Both the position numbers and the translations under genes were made by a program. Source: Streptomyces paradoxus (lineage in GTDB: Bacteria; Actinomycetota; Actinomycetes; Streptomycetales; Streptomycetaceae). From it: a stretch of DNA of 64,000 nt. Under the pieces are notes generated by a model that saw nothing but the letters and a program-made list of their open reading frames with translations, did no database searches and was not told where the DNA came from. The DNA is taken from the NCBI RefSeq assembly GCF_014202475.1, contig NZ_JACHGV010000010.1, positions 1 through 64,000 on the forward strand, written 5' to 3'. Shown one piece after another: positions 1 through 9,557 of this stretch (position 1 is the first letter of the stretch; every line of letters starts with the position of its first letter).

Positions 1-712
1 CCCGCTCCACCAGCAGCGGCAACGGCTCACTGCTGGTCACCAGATCCCGCAGCGGATGCCTGGCCAGGACCTCGTCCACCTCCGGCGTCAGCGCCCCTGC
101 CAGACGAGCCGCCGCGGGGCGGTCCTCGTCCCGCAGGGCGTCGACGGCGGTGAGGATCACGTCGCGCAGTCCCTCCTCCTCGGGCACACCGGCGGCCGCC
201 CGCTCGTACAGACGCGCGCCCTCCTCCAGGACGACGTCCGTGTCCATGCCGGCCGGGATCTTGATCTCGGCATGGTGGCGCCAGGTACCGACCGGGTCCC
301 CCCAAGCCTCGACGGTGAACGTCCACAGGCCGGGTTCCCCGGCGGTGACCGTGGCGCCCCAGCGGTCCGTCCCCGGGGCCAGTTCCCGCAGCGGTGTCCA
401 CGGGCCGGGCCGGCCCTCGGGGTCCCTCAGGACGACATTGGCGGCCACCGCGTCGTGCCCTTCCCGGAACACGGTCGCCGAGATCTCGAAGGTCTCGCCG
501 GTGACGGCCTTGGCCGGCCGGCGCCCCTGCTGGACCACCGGGCGGACATCGAGTACGGGTATGCGCCCGACGGCGGTCGCGTCGCCAGGTGGTGGTGGCG
601 AGGCCGGCGGACCGGCATCGGCCGGGCGCGCGGGGCGTGCTTCGCCGCCGGGCGCGCGCGCCCCGGTGGTGCGGCGGTTGGGGGGTGCTGGCGAATGGTG
701 CTTGGCGGGCAT
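1..712 (-). CDS. glgE: GlgE maltosyltransferase, N-terminal part (runs off the window)
   Basis: Amino-terminal portion of alpha-1,4-glucan:maltose-1-phosphate maltosyltransferase, the GH13 enzyme that extends alpha-glucan using maltose 1-phosphate. The visible protein starts MPAKHHSP with a Pro/Ala-rich disordered leader. It continues into the typical GlgE N-terminal beta domain: VGRIPVLDVRPVVQ near residue 50, then VTGETFEISATVFREGHDAV and WGATVTAGEPGLWTFTVEAWGDP. The catalytic GH13 barrel lies outside the window. ATG at 712 was chosen because the GlgE-like sequence begins soon after it. glgP lies 1.7 kb away on the opposite strand, which fits the actinobacterial glgE locus. Identification rests on N-domain motifs and context, so it is strong but not proven by catalytic residues. 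Confidence 0.88.
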   Translation of the reverse strand, partial: MPAKHHSPAPPNRRTTGARAPGGEARPARPADAGPPASPPPPGDATAVGRIPVLDVRPVVQQGRRPAKAVTGETFEISATVFREGHDAVAANVVLRDPEGRPGPWTPLRELAPGTDRWGATVTAGEPGLWTFTVEAWGDPVGTWRHHAEIKIPAGMDTDVVLEEGARLYERAAAGVPEEEGLRDVILTAVDALRDEDRPAAARLAGALTPEVDEVLARHPLRDLVTSSEPLPLLVER

Positions 713-872
713 GACCGCTCCTGTCCGCGTCAACGTGGGTGGGCGGAGGTCTGTGGGGAGGTGGGTCCTGCTTGGTGCTCCTGAGAGGGGTACCCGCAGG
801 AGCCTTCCCACCCTATTCGGGTGGGCAATCCGGCACTTTGTTAACTACTCACGCGTATGTCGACACACAAGA

Positions 873-901
873 CCGGCCTCGTCCGCGATGGACGAGGCCG
901 G
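873..901 (-). terminator. Intrinsic terminator after the S8 protease
   Basis: A 12-bp perfect inverted repeat (873-884 with 890-901) separated by a 5-nt loop sits just downstream of the subtilisin stop on the minus strand. There is no long T tract, as is usual for Streptomyces terminators. Confidence 0.7.
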
Positions 902-927
902 CCCCCTGGTATGGCTGCTCCTTCGCC

Positions 928-2130
928 CTACTCGCGCGGCACCCGCAGTAACTTGTCCGGCGAACCGACGCCCCGGCCGGAGACCTTCCCGGTCGCCGCT
1001 CCGGCCGTCAAGGCCCTCCCGACCTGGGCCGGAGTCGCTTTCGGATGATCGTCCAGATAGAGCGCGGCCGCGCCCGCGGCGTGCGGAGACGCCATCGAGG
1101 TACCGGAAGAGGTGGCCCGCGCGATGTCGCTCGCGGCGGACGCGGAGGTGATGGCGACGCCGGGGGCGAACAGATCGAGCGCCGGACCGTGGTTGGAGAA
1201 GGCCGATTTCGTATCCCCCCGGTCGGTGGCCCCGACCGTGATGGCCTGCTTGACGCTCCCCGGGGAGTAGAGGCCGGCCGGCATGCCGTCGTTGCCCGCG
1301 GCGACCGTGTAGGTGACGCCGGAGGCGATGGAGGCACGGAGGGCGGCGTCCAGCCGGTCGTTGCGCGGGCCGCCCAGGCTGAGGTTGGCCACCGCGGGTT
1401 TCTTCGCGTGCCGGGTCACCCAGTCGATCCCGGCGATCACCCGGGCCGTGGTGCCCCCGCCGTGGGCGTCGAGGACGCGCACGGAGACGATCCGGGCCTT
1501 CTTGGCGACGCCGTGGGACGTCCCGGCGACCGTGCCGGCGACGTGCGTGCCGTGGCCGTTGGCGTCCGAGGCGACCCGGTCGTTCCCGACGAAGTCCCAG
1601 CCGTGGCCCGCCCGGCCGCCGAAGTCCCGGTGGGTGGTCCGGACGCCGGTGTCGATCACGTAGACCGTCACCCCCGCACCGGCCGGCCCGGGCCAGCTGT
1701 AGCTCCCCTCCAGCGGCAGCCTCGGCTGGTCGAGGCGGTCCAGCCCCCAGGACGGAGGGTTCTTCTGGGTGCCGTCGAGCCGTACGCGGGTGTCCTGGAC
1801 GACCGAGGCGACCCGGGGGTCGGCGGCCAGCCGCCCGGCCTGTCTCTCGTCCGCGCGGACCGCGTAGCCGTTCAGGACCGTGCCGTAGGTGTGGCTGATC
1901 TGCACCCCGTACTGTCCGGCGAGCCTCTCTCCGGCCGCCGACCGGGCAACCGTGCCCTTCTCCAGCGTCACCAGGTAACTTCCGTGCACGGAGCCGGGTG
2001 ATCCGGCGCCGGGTATCCGCCCCTCCGGTGCGGCGTGCGCGGGCAGGGTCATGGCCGAAAATGCCGCGGTACAGACCGCCGCGGCCAGGCCCCCCGTCCG
2101 GCGCAGACGCCGCTCGCGCGTCCGAGCCAT
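928..2130 (-). CDS. Secreted S8 (subtilisin-family) serine protease
   Basis: A 400-residue secreted subtilase. A signal peptide (MARTRERRLRRTGG, then a hydrophobic stretch ending AHA) is followed by an inhibitor_I9-type propeptide (about residues 45-125, GSYLVTLEKG to VVQDTRVRL). The peptidase domain carries the full triad: Asp160 in VYVIDTGVR, His193 in NGHGTHVAG and Ser345 in SGTSMASPHA. The start at 2130 was preferred over an upstream ATG because it gives the signal peptide directly and has a GAGGAGG ribosome site about 11 nt upstream. It is probably autoprocessed and extracellular, with a nutritional or developmental role. It is monocistronic with its own hairpin downstream. Confidence 0.93.
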   Translation of the reverse strand: MARTRERRLRRTGGLAAAVCTAAFSAMTLPAHAAPEGRIPGAGSPGSVHGSYLVTLEKGTVARSAAGERLAGQYGVQISHTYGTVLNGYAVRADERQAGRLAADPRVASVVQDTRVRLDGTQKNPPSWGLDRLDQPRLPLEGSYSWPGPAGAGVTVYVIDTGVRTTHRDFGGRAGHGWDFVGNDRVASDANGHGTHVAGTVAGTSHGVAKKARIVSVRVLDAHGGGTTARVIAGIDWVTRHAKKPAVANLSLGGPRNDRLDAALRASIASGVTYTVAAGNDGMPAGLYSPGSVKQAITVGATDRGDTKSAFSNHGPALDLFAPGVAITSASAASDIARATSSGTSMASPHAAGAAALYLDDHPKATPAQVGRALTAGAATGKVSGRGVGSPDKLLRVPRE

Positions 2131-2407
2131 GGTCCGAGTTCCCCTCCTCGACTCGGCGTACGGCTGCCGCGCGGCGCCGCGTACGGCGGGCACGGGCCGA
2201 TAACGCCAGAGGCAGCCTCTCGTGACGGGTGAAGCACCACAAGGACGCCTATGGGTGCGGAATCGGCCATATCCGCGGATGGTGCTGTTCAGGCCGATCG
2301 GGCTGCGGGTGGCGGAGCCTCAGCGGCGGAGGCACCGACGCCGGTACTGTCGTAGGAGACGTCGTCGAAGCCCTGCGAAATCCAGCGAACGCGCCGAGGT
2401 GGAACCC

Positions 2408-5026
2408 GTGAAGGCGATCCGTCGATTCACCGTCCGACCCGTTCTCCCCGACCCCCTCCGGCCGATCGGTGATCTGGCCCGCAACCTGCGCTGGTCATGG
2501 CACGCGGAGACCCGTGACCTGTTCCGGTCCGTCGACCCCGAGCGGTGGGCCGCCTCGGGCGGCGACCCCGTCCGGCTGCTCGGCAGCGTGCCGCCCGCCC
2601 GGCTCGCGGAGCTGGCCGGGGACGGCCCGTTCCTGCGCCGCCTCGCCGCGGTCGCGGGCGATCTGCACGACTACACGACCGGCGACCGCTGGTACCAGTC
2701 CCAGCCCGAACAACTGCCCGCCGCCATCGCGTACTTCTCGCCCGAGTTCGGCATCACGGCCGCCCTGCCCCAGTACTCCGGCGGCCTCGGCATCCTGGCC
2801 GGCGACCACCTCAAGGCGGCCAGCGACCTCGGCGTCCCGCTGATCGGCGTCGGCCTGCTCTACCGGCACGGCTACTTCCGCCAGACCCTGTCCCGGGACG
2901 GCTGGCAGCAGGAGCACTACCCGGTCCTCGACCCCAACGAGCTGCCCGTCGTCCAGCTGGAGGAGCCCGACGGCACCCCCGCCCAGGTCTCCCTCGCCCT
3001 GCCCGGCGGCAAGCAGCTGCACGCCCGGATCTGGCTGGCGCAGGTCGGCCGGGTCCCGCTGCTGATGCTGGACTCCGACGTCGAGGAGAACGACCTCGGC
3101 GAGCGCGGCGTGACCGACCGGCTCTACGGCGGCGGCAGCGAGCACCGGCTGCTCCAGGAGATGCTCCTCGGCATAGGAGGTGTCCGGGCGGTACGGACGT
3201 ACTGCCGGCTGACCGGCCACCCCGCGCCGGAGGTGTTCCACACCAACGAGGGACACGCCGGGTTCCTCGGTCTCGAGCGGATCGCCGAACTCTGCGCCGA
3301 GGGGCTGGACTTCGACTCCGCACTGGAGTCGGTCCGCGCCGGGACCGTGTTCACCACCCACACCCCCGTCCCGGCCGGCATCGACCGCTTCGACCGCGAA
3401 CTGGTCGCCCGCCACTTCGGCCCCGACGCCGAGCTGCCCCGCATCGACGTCGACCGCGTCCTGCGGCTCGGCATGGAGAGCTACCCCGGCGGGGAACCCA
3501 ACCTCTTCAACATGGCCGTCATGGGCCTGCGTCTCGCCCAGCGCGCCAACGGGGTCTCCCTGCTGCACGGCAACGTCAGCCGCGAGATGTTCGCCGGCCT
3601 GTGGCCCGGCTTCGACGCCGACGAGGTGCCGATCACGTCCGTGACCAACGGGGTGCACGCGCCCACCTGGGTCGCACCCGAGGTGTTCCGGCTCGGCGCG
3701 CGGCAGATCGGCGCCCAGCGTGCCGAGGACGCGCTGACCGTCGGCGGCTCGGACCGCTGGGACGCGGTCGCCGACATCCCCGACCAGGACATCTTCGATC
3801 TGCGCCGGGTCCTGCGCGAGCAGCTCGTCGAGGAGGTGCGCGAGCGGCTGCGGGCCTCCTGGCGGCAGCGCGGCGCCCACACGGCCGAGCTGGGCTGGAT
3901 CGACGGCGTCCTCGACCCGGACGTCCTCACGATCGGCTTCGCCCGGCGCGTCCCGTCGTACAAGCGTCTGACGCTGATGCTGCGCGACCGGGACCGGCTG
4001 ATGGGCCTGCTGCTGCACCCCGAGCGGCCCGTCCAGATCGTCGTCGCCGGCAAGGCGCACCCGGCCGACGACGGCGGGAAGCGGCTGGTGCAGGAGCTGG
4101 TGCGGTTCGCGGACGACCCGCGGGTGCGGCACCGGATCGTGTTCCTGCCGGACTACGGCATGGCGATGGCGCAGAAGCTGTATCCCGGCTGCGACATCTG
4201 GCTGAACAACCCGCTCAGGCCGCTGGAGGCCTGCGGCACCTCCGGCATGAAGGCGGCGCTCAACGGCTGTCTCAATCTCTCCGTTCTCGACGGCTGGTGG
4301 GACGAGTGGTTCCAGCCCGACTTCGGCTGGGCCATCCCCACGGCCGACGGTGCCGGGACCGACCCCGACCACCGCGACGACATAGAGGCCGCGGCGCTGT
4401 ACGACCTGCTGGAGCAGCGGGTGACGCCCCGCTTCTACGAGCGCGGGCAGAGCGGGCTGCCCGACCGGTGGATCGAGATGGTCCGGCACACGCTGAGTCT
4501 GCTCGGGCCGAAGGTGCTGGCCGGGCGGATGGTCCGGGAGTACGTGGAGCGGCTCTACGCGCCCGCGGCCCTCTCCCACCGGTCCATGGGCCCGGACGCG
4601 GCGCGGGATCTCGCCGAGTGGAAGGGGCGGGTGCGGGCGGCTTGGCCGGGGGTCACGGTCGACCACGTGGAGACGTCGGCGTCCGACACCCTGGCCGAGC
4701 TCGGTACGACGCTGGGGCTGCGGGTGCGGGTCGCCCTCGGCGATCTCGGGCCGGACGACGTGGATGTCCAGGTCGTCTCGGGGCGGGTGGACGAGGAGGA
4801 CCGGATCGGTGACGCGACGGTCGTGCCCCTGAAGCCGGTGGGCTCCGCCGATCAGGAGGGGTGCTGGGTTTATGAAGGGCCCTTGTCACTGGATCGCACC
4901 GGGCCTTTTGGGTACACGGTGCGGATCCTTCCCGCGCATCGGCTGATGGCGTCCAGCGCGGAGTTGGGGCTTGTGGCCGGGCCTTCCGAGGAGCTGGTGG
5001 CGGCGGCGGGGTTGTTGATGCGGTGA
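2408..5026 (+). CDS. glgP: Alpha-glucan phosphorylase GlgP (GT35)
   Basis: An 872-residue glycogen/maltodextrin phosphorylase that releases glucose 1-phosphate from alpha-1,4-glucan. The N-terminus (VKAIRRFTVRPVLPDPLRPI) is the DUF3417-type region found in the actinobacterial subfamily. Next come YFSPEFGI and YSGGLGILAGDHLKAASDLG, and the PLP-binding segment EACGTSGMKAALNG with Lys615. The open frame extends further upstream, but GTG at 2408 has a GAGGTGG ribosome site about 6 nt away, and the upstream residues are an Arg-rich non-conserved stretch. It is divergent from the S8 protease and works with GlgE and GlgX on storage glucan. Length is normal for this subfamily. Confidence 0.93.
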   Translation: MKAIRRFTVRPVLPDPLRPIGDLARNLRWSWHAETRDLFRSVDPERWAASGGDPVRLLGSVPPARLAELAGDGPFLRRLAAVAGDLHDYTTGDRWYQSQPEQLPAAIAYFSPEFGITAALPQYSGGLGILAGDHLKAASDLGVPLIGVGLLYRHGYFRQTLSRDGWQQEHYPVLDPNELPVVQLEEPDGTPAQVSLALPGGKQLHARIWLAQVGRVPLLMLDSDVEENDLGERGVTDRLYGGGSEHRLLQEMLLGIGGVRAVRTYCRLTGHPAPEVFHTNEGHAGFLGLERIAELCAEGLDFDSALESVRAGTVFTTHTPVPAGIDRFDRELVARHFGPDAELPRIDVDRVLRLGMESYPGGEPNLFNMAVMGLRLAQRANGVSLLHGNVSREMFAGLWPGFDADEVPITSVTNGVHAPTWVAPEVFRLGARQIGAQRAEDALTVGGSDRWDAVADIPDQDIFDLRRVLREQLVEEVRERLRASWRQRGAHTAELGWIDGVLDPDVLTIGFARRVPSYKRLTLMLRDRDRLMGLLLHPERPVQIVVAGKAHPADDGGKRLVQELVRFADDPRVRHRIVFLPDYGMAMAQKLYPGCDIWLNNPLRPLEACGTSGMKAALNGCLNLSVLDGWWDEWFQPDFGWAIPTADGAGTDPDHRDDIEAAALYDLLEQRVTPRFYERGQSGLPDRWIEMVRHTLSLLGPKVLAGRMVREYVERLYAPAALSHRSMGPDAARDLAEWKGRVRAAWPGVTVDHVETSASDTLAELGTTLGLRVRVALGDLGPDDVDVQVVSGRVDEEDRIGDATVVPLKPVGSADQEGCWVYEGPLSLDRTGPFGYTVRILPAHRLMASSAELGLVAGPSEELVAAAGLLMR

Positions 5027-5047
5027 GTTCGCCGTCCGCCGCGCCCC

Positions 5048-5569
5048 TCAGGCGTCCGCACCGCCCTGCGTTGCCAGGTTCCGCAGAACGGTGCCGCACC
5101 GTCGTGCGTACGCGTGCTGGAAGCCCCTGGTGGCCGGGCCGCCCGCCTTCGCGTACCACTTGGCGGCCCGGCTGAACGCGTTCACCGTCAGCCAGACCGT
5201 GCCGTCTCCCGTGCGGTCGACGACGAACGACTCCTCGCCGGTCTCCGGGTGGCCGGGCAGGGTGCCGTAGGCCCAGCCCGCCCGGCGGGGTTCCTCGACC
5301 GTCCAGACCACGCGGCAGGGGGCCTTGATCATGCCGGCGAGGGTGACCGTGACGTCCACGCCGGGGGCGGCGCGGTCCGCGCTCGCGTCGATTCCCACGC
5401 CCATCGCACGGTGCATCTCCCAGGTGAGGACGGCCTCCGAGGCCCGGCGGAAGACCTCCTCGCCCTCGCCGAGACGGGTGCGTACGTTCATGGGACGGAA
5501 GCCCGGCGGGCAGAAACCCTGGTCACGGGTGGCGCCGACATCGGCGTAGGTGAAGTCCTGCGAAGACAT
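5048..5569 (-). CDS. DUF1990 family protein
   Basis: A 173-residue protein of the DUF1990 family, whose function is not established. Characteristic segments are YADVGATRD near the start, GFRPMNVRTRLGEGEEVFRRASEAVLTWEMHRAMGV, and AWAYGTLPGHPE-like sequence (GWAYGTLPGHPETGEESF). No signal peptide or membrane segment. The ATG at 5569 is preferred over an in-frame TTG three codons upstream because GGGGA lies just before it. It is convergent with glgP, 21 bp away, and a hairpin separates it from the metalloprotease behind it. Confidence 0.82.
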   Translation of the reverse strand: MSSQDFTYADVGATRDQGFCPPGFRPMNVRTRLGEGEEVFRRASEAVLTWEMHRAMGVGIDASADRAAPGVDVTVTLAGMIKAPCRVVWTVEEPRRAGWAYGTLPGHPETGEESFVVDRTGDGTVWLTVNAFSRAAKWYAKAGGPATRGFQHAYARRCGTVLRNLATQGGADA

Positions 5570-5583
5570 GGTCCCCAAGAGTA

Positions 5584-5622
5584 GGGCGGTACCCGGACCC
5601 GCTTCGGGTCCGGGTACCGCCC
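5584..5622. terminator. Strong 18-bp stem terminator
   Basis: A perfect 18-bp inverted repeat (5584-5601 with 5605-5622) with a 3-nt loop lies between the metalloprotease stop at 5638 and the DUF1990 start. It most likely terminates metalloprotease transcription on the minus strand. Confidence 0.85.
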
Positions 5623-5637
5623 GTGGTCGTGCTTCGG

Positions 5638-7284
5638 TCAGCCGACGTTGACGGCGGACCAGGCGGCCGCGACCGCCTTGTACTCGGTGCTGCTCGCTCC
5701 GTACAGCGCCGAGGCCGCGTTCAGAGTGGCCGTGCGGGCGGCCGCGTACTTGGTGGTCGACGTCATGTACGTCGTCAGCGCCTTGTACCAGATCTGCAGC
5801 GCCTTGGTCCGGCCGATGCCGGTGACCGTGGAACCGTTGGACGTCGGCGAGTCGTAGGAGACGCCGTTGATCGTCTTCTTCCCGCTGCCCTCGGACAGCA
5901 GGTAGAAGAAGTGGTTTGCGGGGCCGGAGGAGTAGTGGACGTCCAGGCCGCCGAGGCCGGCGGACCAGCTGTCCTTGGACGAGCCGTCCTTGCTGGGCTT
6001 GTCCATGTGGCGCAGCGGGCTGCCGTCGCCGTTGATGTCGATCTCCTCGCCGATGAGGTAGTCACCGACGTCGGAGGAGTTGTTCGCGAAGAACTCGGCG
6101 CCCGCGCCGAAGATGTCGCTCGTGGCCTCGTTCAGACCGCCGGACTCGCCGCTGTAGTTCAGGCCGGCCGTGGCCGACGTCAGACCGTGGCTCATCTCGT
6201 GCGCGGCCACGTCGAGCGAGGTGAGCGGGTGGGTGTTGCCCGAGCCGTCGCCGTAGGTCATGCAGAAGCAGCTGTCCGACCAGAAGGCGTTGACGTAGTT
6301 GTTGCCGTAGTGGACGCGCGAGTAGGCGGCCTTGCCGTCGTTGCGGATGCCGCTGCGGCCGAAGGCGCTCTTGTAGAAGTCCCAGGTGACCTGGGCGCCG
6401 TAGTGGGCGTCGGCGGCGGCCGTCTCCAGGTCGGACGGGTTGCCGGTGCCCCAGACGTCGTCCGGCCCGGAGAAGAGGGTGCCGGTGCCGGAGGTGCCGC
6501 GGTTCAGGTTGTACGTCTTGTGACCGCCGCGCGTGCCGTCGGTCAGGTTGTACGTCGAACCGGACTTGGTGGTGGTGAGGTCGACCTTGCCGCTGTACGT
6601 GGTGGTGCCGGTGCCGGTCTCGATGGCCTGGTACTCGTACAGCTTCTCGCCGCTGGCGGCATCGGTGACGACGTGGAGTTCGTTCGGGGTGCCGTCCTCC
6701 TGGAGGCCGCCGACGACCGTCTCGTAGGCCAGGGTGGGCTTGCCGTCGGCCGCCCAGATCACCTTGCGGGGCGCGGAGTTCGCCCCGGTCTTCTCCGAGC
6801 CGGCCGCCTTGGCGAGGGTCACGGCCTGCTTCTCGGCCTTGGCTGCGGTGACCGCCGGCTTGAGCGAGGCGACCTTGAGCGTGGCCTTCGTGGCTCTGGT
6901 GACGCCCTTGTTCGCGCCGGACTCCGACTCGTGCACGACGAGGTCGCCGCCGAGGACCGGCAGGCCGGCGTAGGTGCGCTCGTAGCGGGTGTGGACGGTG
7001 CCGTCGGCGTCCTTCACGACGTCCTTGACGACCAGCTTCTCCTGGGCGCCGAGGCCTATCTCGTCCGCGGTCCGCGTGGCGTCCGCCTGCTGCTCCTGGA
7101 TGAGCGCGGTGCGGGCGGGCGCGGAGAGCAGCACGGGGGCGGCGGCGAGTGCCGGCTTGCTCGCGGAGTCCGCGGCGACGCTGCTGCCGGGGGTCAGACC
7201 GGTGGTGATCAGGGCACCGGCGGCGACGGCGGTGGCGATGGCCAGCGTGGCGCGCTTGTGACGCGCGTAGAGAGGGGAGGTCAC
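5638..7284 (-). CDS. Secreted M4 neutral metallopeptidase (thermolysin family)
   Basis: A 548-residue secreted zinc protease. A signal peptide (about residues 1-38) is followed by a long FTP/PepSY-type propeptide (to about 200) and the M4 catalytic domain. The zinc motif is HEMSH (His362, Glu363, His366), with the third ligand in GGLNEATSD about 20 residues later. The NNYVNAFWSDSCFCMTYGDG segment is typical of Streptomyces neutral proteases. GTG at 7284 follows an AGGAGC ribosome site. It is closely related to the next gene but lacks that protein's C-terminal P-domain. A tandem duplication is the likely origin. Confidence 0.93.
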   Translation of the reverse strand: MTSPLYARHKRATLAIATAVAAGALITTGLTPGSSVAADSASKPALAAAPVLLSAPARTALIQEQQADATRTADEIGLGAQEKLVVKDVVKDADGTVHTRYERTYAGLPVLGGDLVVHESESGANKGVTRATKATLKVASLKPAVTAAKAEKQAVTLAKAAGSEKTGANSAPRKVIWAADGKPTLAYETVVGGLQEDGTPNELHVVTDAASGEKLYEYQAIETGTGTTTYSGKVDLTTTKSGSTYNLTDGTRGGHKTYNLNRGTSGTGTLFSGPDDVWGTGNPSDLETAAADAHYGAQVTWDFYKSAFGRSGIRNDGKAAYSRVHYGNNYVNAFWSDSCFCMTYGDGSGNTHPLTSLDVAAHEMSHGLTSATAGLNYSGESGGLNEATSDIFGAGAEFFANNSSDVGDYLIGEEIDINGDGSPLRHMDKPSKDGSSKDSWSAGLGGLDVHYSSGPANHFFYLLSEGSGKKTINGVSYDSPTSNGSTVTGIGRTKALQIWYKALTTYMTSTTKYAAARTATLNAASALYGASSTEYKAVAAAWSAVNVG

Positions 7285-7428
7285 ACGAGCTCCTAGGTGT
7301 GGGGGAAGTGCTGTGGTGCCGTGCGGCGTGGGGGAAGAGTGGCACTTGAGACGCGTACATGTCAGGAGTGGCGGTGATGTTGGCCGGAATTCGACGACGA
7401 GATGTATGCGTGGGCACGTGAAACGGAC

Positions 7429-7462
7429 GCCGCCCCGGGGGATTCGAACCCACCGGGGCGGC
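7429..7462 (-). terminator. Terminator hairpin after the second M4 protease
   Basis: A 10-bp GC stem (7429-7438 with 7453-7462) lies about 30 bp past the stop of the upstream metalloprotease on the minus strand. The loop happens to contain TTCGAA. Confidence 0.7.
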
Positions 7463-7493
7463 GCCCTGACTTGAGAGGCCTACGGCCCGCGAT

Positions 7494-9557
7494 CTACGGG
7501 AACGTCAGCTTCCAGCTGTTGATGTAGCCGGTGTCGACGGCCGCGTTGTCCTGGACCCGAAGCTTCCAGACGCCGTTGGCCACCTCGGAGGAGGCGTTCA
7601 CCGTGTAGGTGGTGCTGAGGTTGTCCGCGCTTCCGCCGGTGCCGTACCCCTTCAGCGTGTACGCCGTGCCGTCGGGGGCGACCAGATCCACCTTGAGGTC
7701 ACCGATGTAGGTGTGGACGATGTCCACGGCGACCTGGAGGTTGGACGGCGCGTTGCCCGTCCGGCCGGAGACGGTGACCGACGAGGTGACCGCCGCGCCC
7801 CGGTCCGGGATCGCCACGTCGGCGGTGTTCTCGAAGGACGTACCGCCGCCGCCTCCGTCACCGGGCCGGGTGCCGACGTTGATGCCCGCCCACGCGTGCT
7901 GGACCGCCTTGTACTCGGCGCTGTCCGTGCCGTAGAGCTCACCGGTGGCCGCGAGGGTGCCGGTGCGGGCGCCCGCGTAGTTGGTGGTCGAGGTGAACTT
8001 CGTGGTGAGCGCGCGGAACCAGATCTTCTCCGCCTTGTCCCGGCCGATGCCGGTGACCGGAAGGCCGTCCGAGGTGGACGAGTTGTACGTGACACCGTTG
8101 ATGGTCTTGGTGCCGCTGCCCTCGCTCAGCAGGTAGAAGAAGTGGTTCGCGGGGCCGGACGAGTAGTGCACGTCGATCGAGCCGATGCCCGAGTACCAGC
8201 TGTCCTTGGACGAGCCGTCCTTGCTCGGCTTGTCCATGTAACGCAGCGGCGTGCCGTCGCCGTTGATGTTGATCTCCTCGCCGATGAGGTAGTCACCGAC
8301 GTCGGAGGAGTTGTTCGCGTAGAACTCGACCGTCGAGCCGAAGATGTCCGAGGTCGCCTCGTTCAGACCGCCGGACTCGCCGCTGTAGTTGAGGCCGGCG
8401 GTGTTCGAGGTGAGCCCGTGGGTCATCTCGTGCGCGGCCACGTCGATCGACGTCAGCGGGTTCGCGTTGCCCGAGCCGTCGCCGTAGGTCATGCAGAAGC
8501 AGCTGTCCGACCAGAAGGCGTTGACGTAGTTGTTGCCGTAGTGGACCCGGGAGTACGCGCCCACGCCGTCGCCGCGGATGCCGGAGCGGCCGTGCACGTT
8601 CTTGTAGTAGTCCCAGGTCAGGGCGGCACCATAGTGCGCGTCTGCGCCCGCGGACTCCAGGTTGGACGGGGTGCCGTTGCCCCACACGTCGTCCGGGCCG
8701 GAGAACAGGGTGCCGGTGCCGGAGGTGCCGCGGTTGAGGTTGTACGTCTTGTGGTTGCCGCGGGCGCCGTCGGTGAGGTTGTACGTCGACCCGGACTGGG
8801 TGGTGGTGAGGTCGACCGTGCCGGAGTACACCGTGTTGCCGGTGCCGGTCTCGATCGCCTCCCACTCGAACAGCTTCTCGCCGGTGGTGGCGTCGGTGAC
8901 GACGTGCAGTTCCTGGGGTGTGCCGTCGTGCTGGAAGCCGCCGACGACCGTCTCGTAGGCCACGACCGGCTTGCCGCCGGCGGCCCAGATCACCTTGCGG
9001 GGCTCGCGGTTGATGTCGGCGTTCTTGGCCTCGTCGGCCTCGCCGGCGGTCAGGGCCTGCTGCCGGGCCTTCGCGGCGGGCACCGCGGTCTTCGTCGTCG
9101 CCGGCTTGATGGCGGCGCGGGTGGCCTTCACGACGGCCGCGGTGGCGTCCGTCTTCGTGCTCTCGACGACCAGGTCACCGCCGAGGACCGGCAGGCCGTC
9201 GTAGGTGCGCTCGTAGCGCGTGTGCACGGTGCCGTCGCGGTCCTTGAGGACGTCGCGGACGACCAGCTTCTCCTTGGCGCCGAGGCCCAGGTCCTTCGCG
9301 GTCTGCGCCTTGCCGGCGTCGGCTTCCCGGATCAGCGCGGCGCGCTGGGCGGGGGTGAGCCTGACCGACTCGGAGCCGGGGTTCGCCTTGGTCGCGGCCG
9401 ACGGTGCCTTCTCCGGGGCCGCGATGGCGGTGCCGCCCTGGACGGCGGTGGCGATCAGCGCGGCGACGCCGGCGAGGGCCACGGCCGCGGTGCGGCGGGG
9501 GGTGTGGGGAGTGCGTCTGTGGGAGGTGCCTCTTCGCGAGGAACTGCTTCTCAACAC
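7494..9557 (-). CDS. Secreted M4 metallopeptidase with C-terminal P-domain
   Basis: A 687-residue thermolysin-family protease. Order: signal peptide (to about 45), FTP-type propeptide, M4 catalytic domain with HEMTH (His376, Glu377, His380) and GGLNEATSD, then a Gly-rich linker (GDGGGGGTSFEN, about 570). The last ~115 residues form a proprotein-convertase P-type beta domain (VDIVHTYIGDLKVDLVAPDG to WKLTFP). GTG at 9557 has GAAGGAG about 5 nt upstream. Over the propeptide and catalytic domain it matches the neighbouring M4 protease in long near-identical runs (NLTDG, GTSGTGTLFSGPDDVWG, SGPANHFFYLLSEGSG). The P-domain may bind substrate or stabilise the enzyme; that is inference. Confidence 0.93.
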   Translation of the reverse strand: MLRSSSSRRGTSHRRTPHTPRRTAAVALAGVAALIATAVQGGTAIAAPEKAPSAATKANPGSESVRLTPAQRAALIREADAGKAQTAKDLGLGAKEKLVVRDVLKDRDGTVHTRYERTYDGLPVLGGDLVVESTKTDATAAVVKATRAAIKPATTKTAVPAAKARQQALTAGEADEAKNADINREPRKVIWAAGGKPVVAYETVVGGFQHDGTPQELHVVTDATTGEKLFEWEAIETGTGNTVYSGTVDLTTTQSGSTYNLTDGARGNHKTYNLNRGTSGTGTLFSGPDDVWGNGTPSNLESAGADAHYGAALTWDYYKNVHGRSGIRGDGVGAYSRVHYGNNYVNAFWSDSCFCMTYGDGSGNANPLTSIDVAAHEMTHGLTSNTAGLNYSGESGGLNEATSDIFGSTVEFYANNSSDVGDYLIGEEININGDGTPLRYMDKPSKDGSSKDSWYSGIGSIDVHYSSGPANHFFYLLSEGSGTKTINGVTYNSSTSDGLPVTGIGRDKAEKIWFRALTTKFTSTTNYAGARTGTLAATGELYGTDSAEYKAVQHAWAGINVGTRPGDGGGGGTSFENTADVAIPDRGAAVTSSVTVSGRTGNAPSNLQVAVDIVHTYIGDLKVDLVAPDGTAYTLKGYGTGGSADNLSTTYTVNASSEVANGVWKLRVQDNAAVDTGYINSWKLTFP

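Noticed and set aside
7439..7455. A TTCGAA loop between G and C runs that resembles a tRNA T-arm, suggesting a tRNA end or attachment-site remnant.
   Set aside because: It is the loop of a terminator stem right after the M4 protease gene. No acceptor, anticodon or D-arm sequence surrounds it, and no integrase is nearby.
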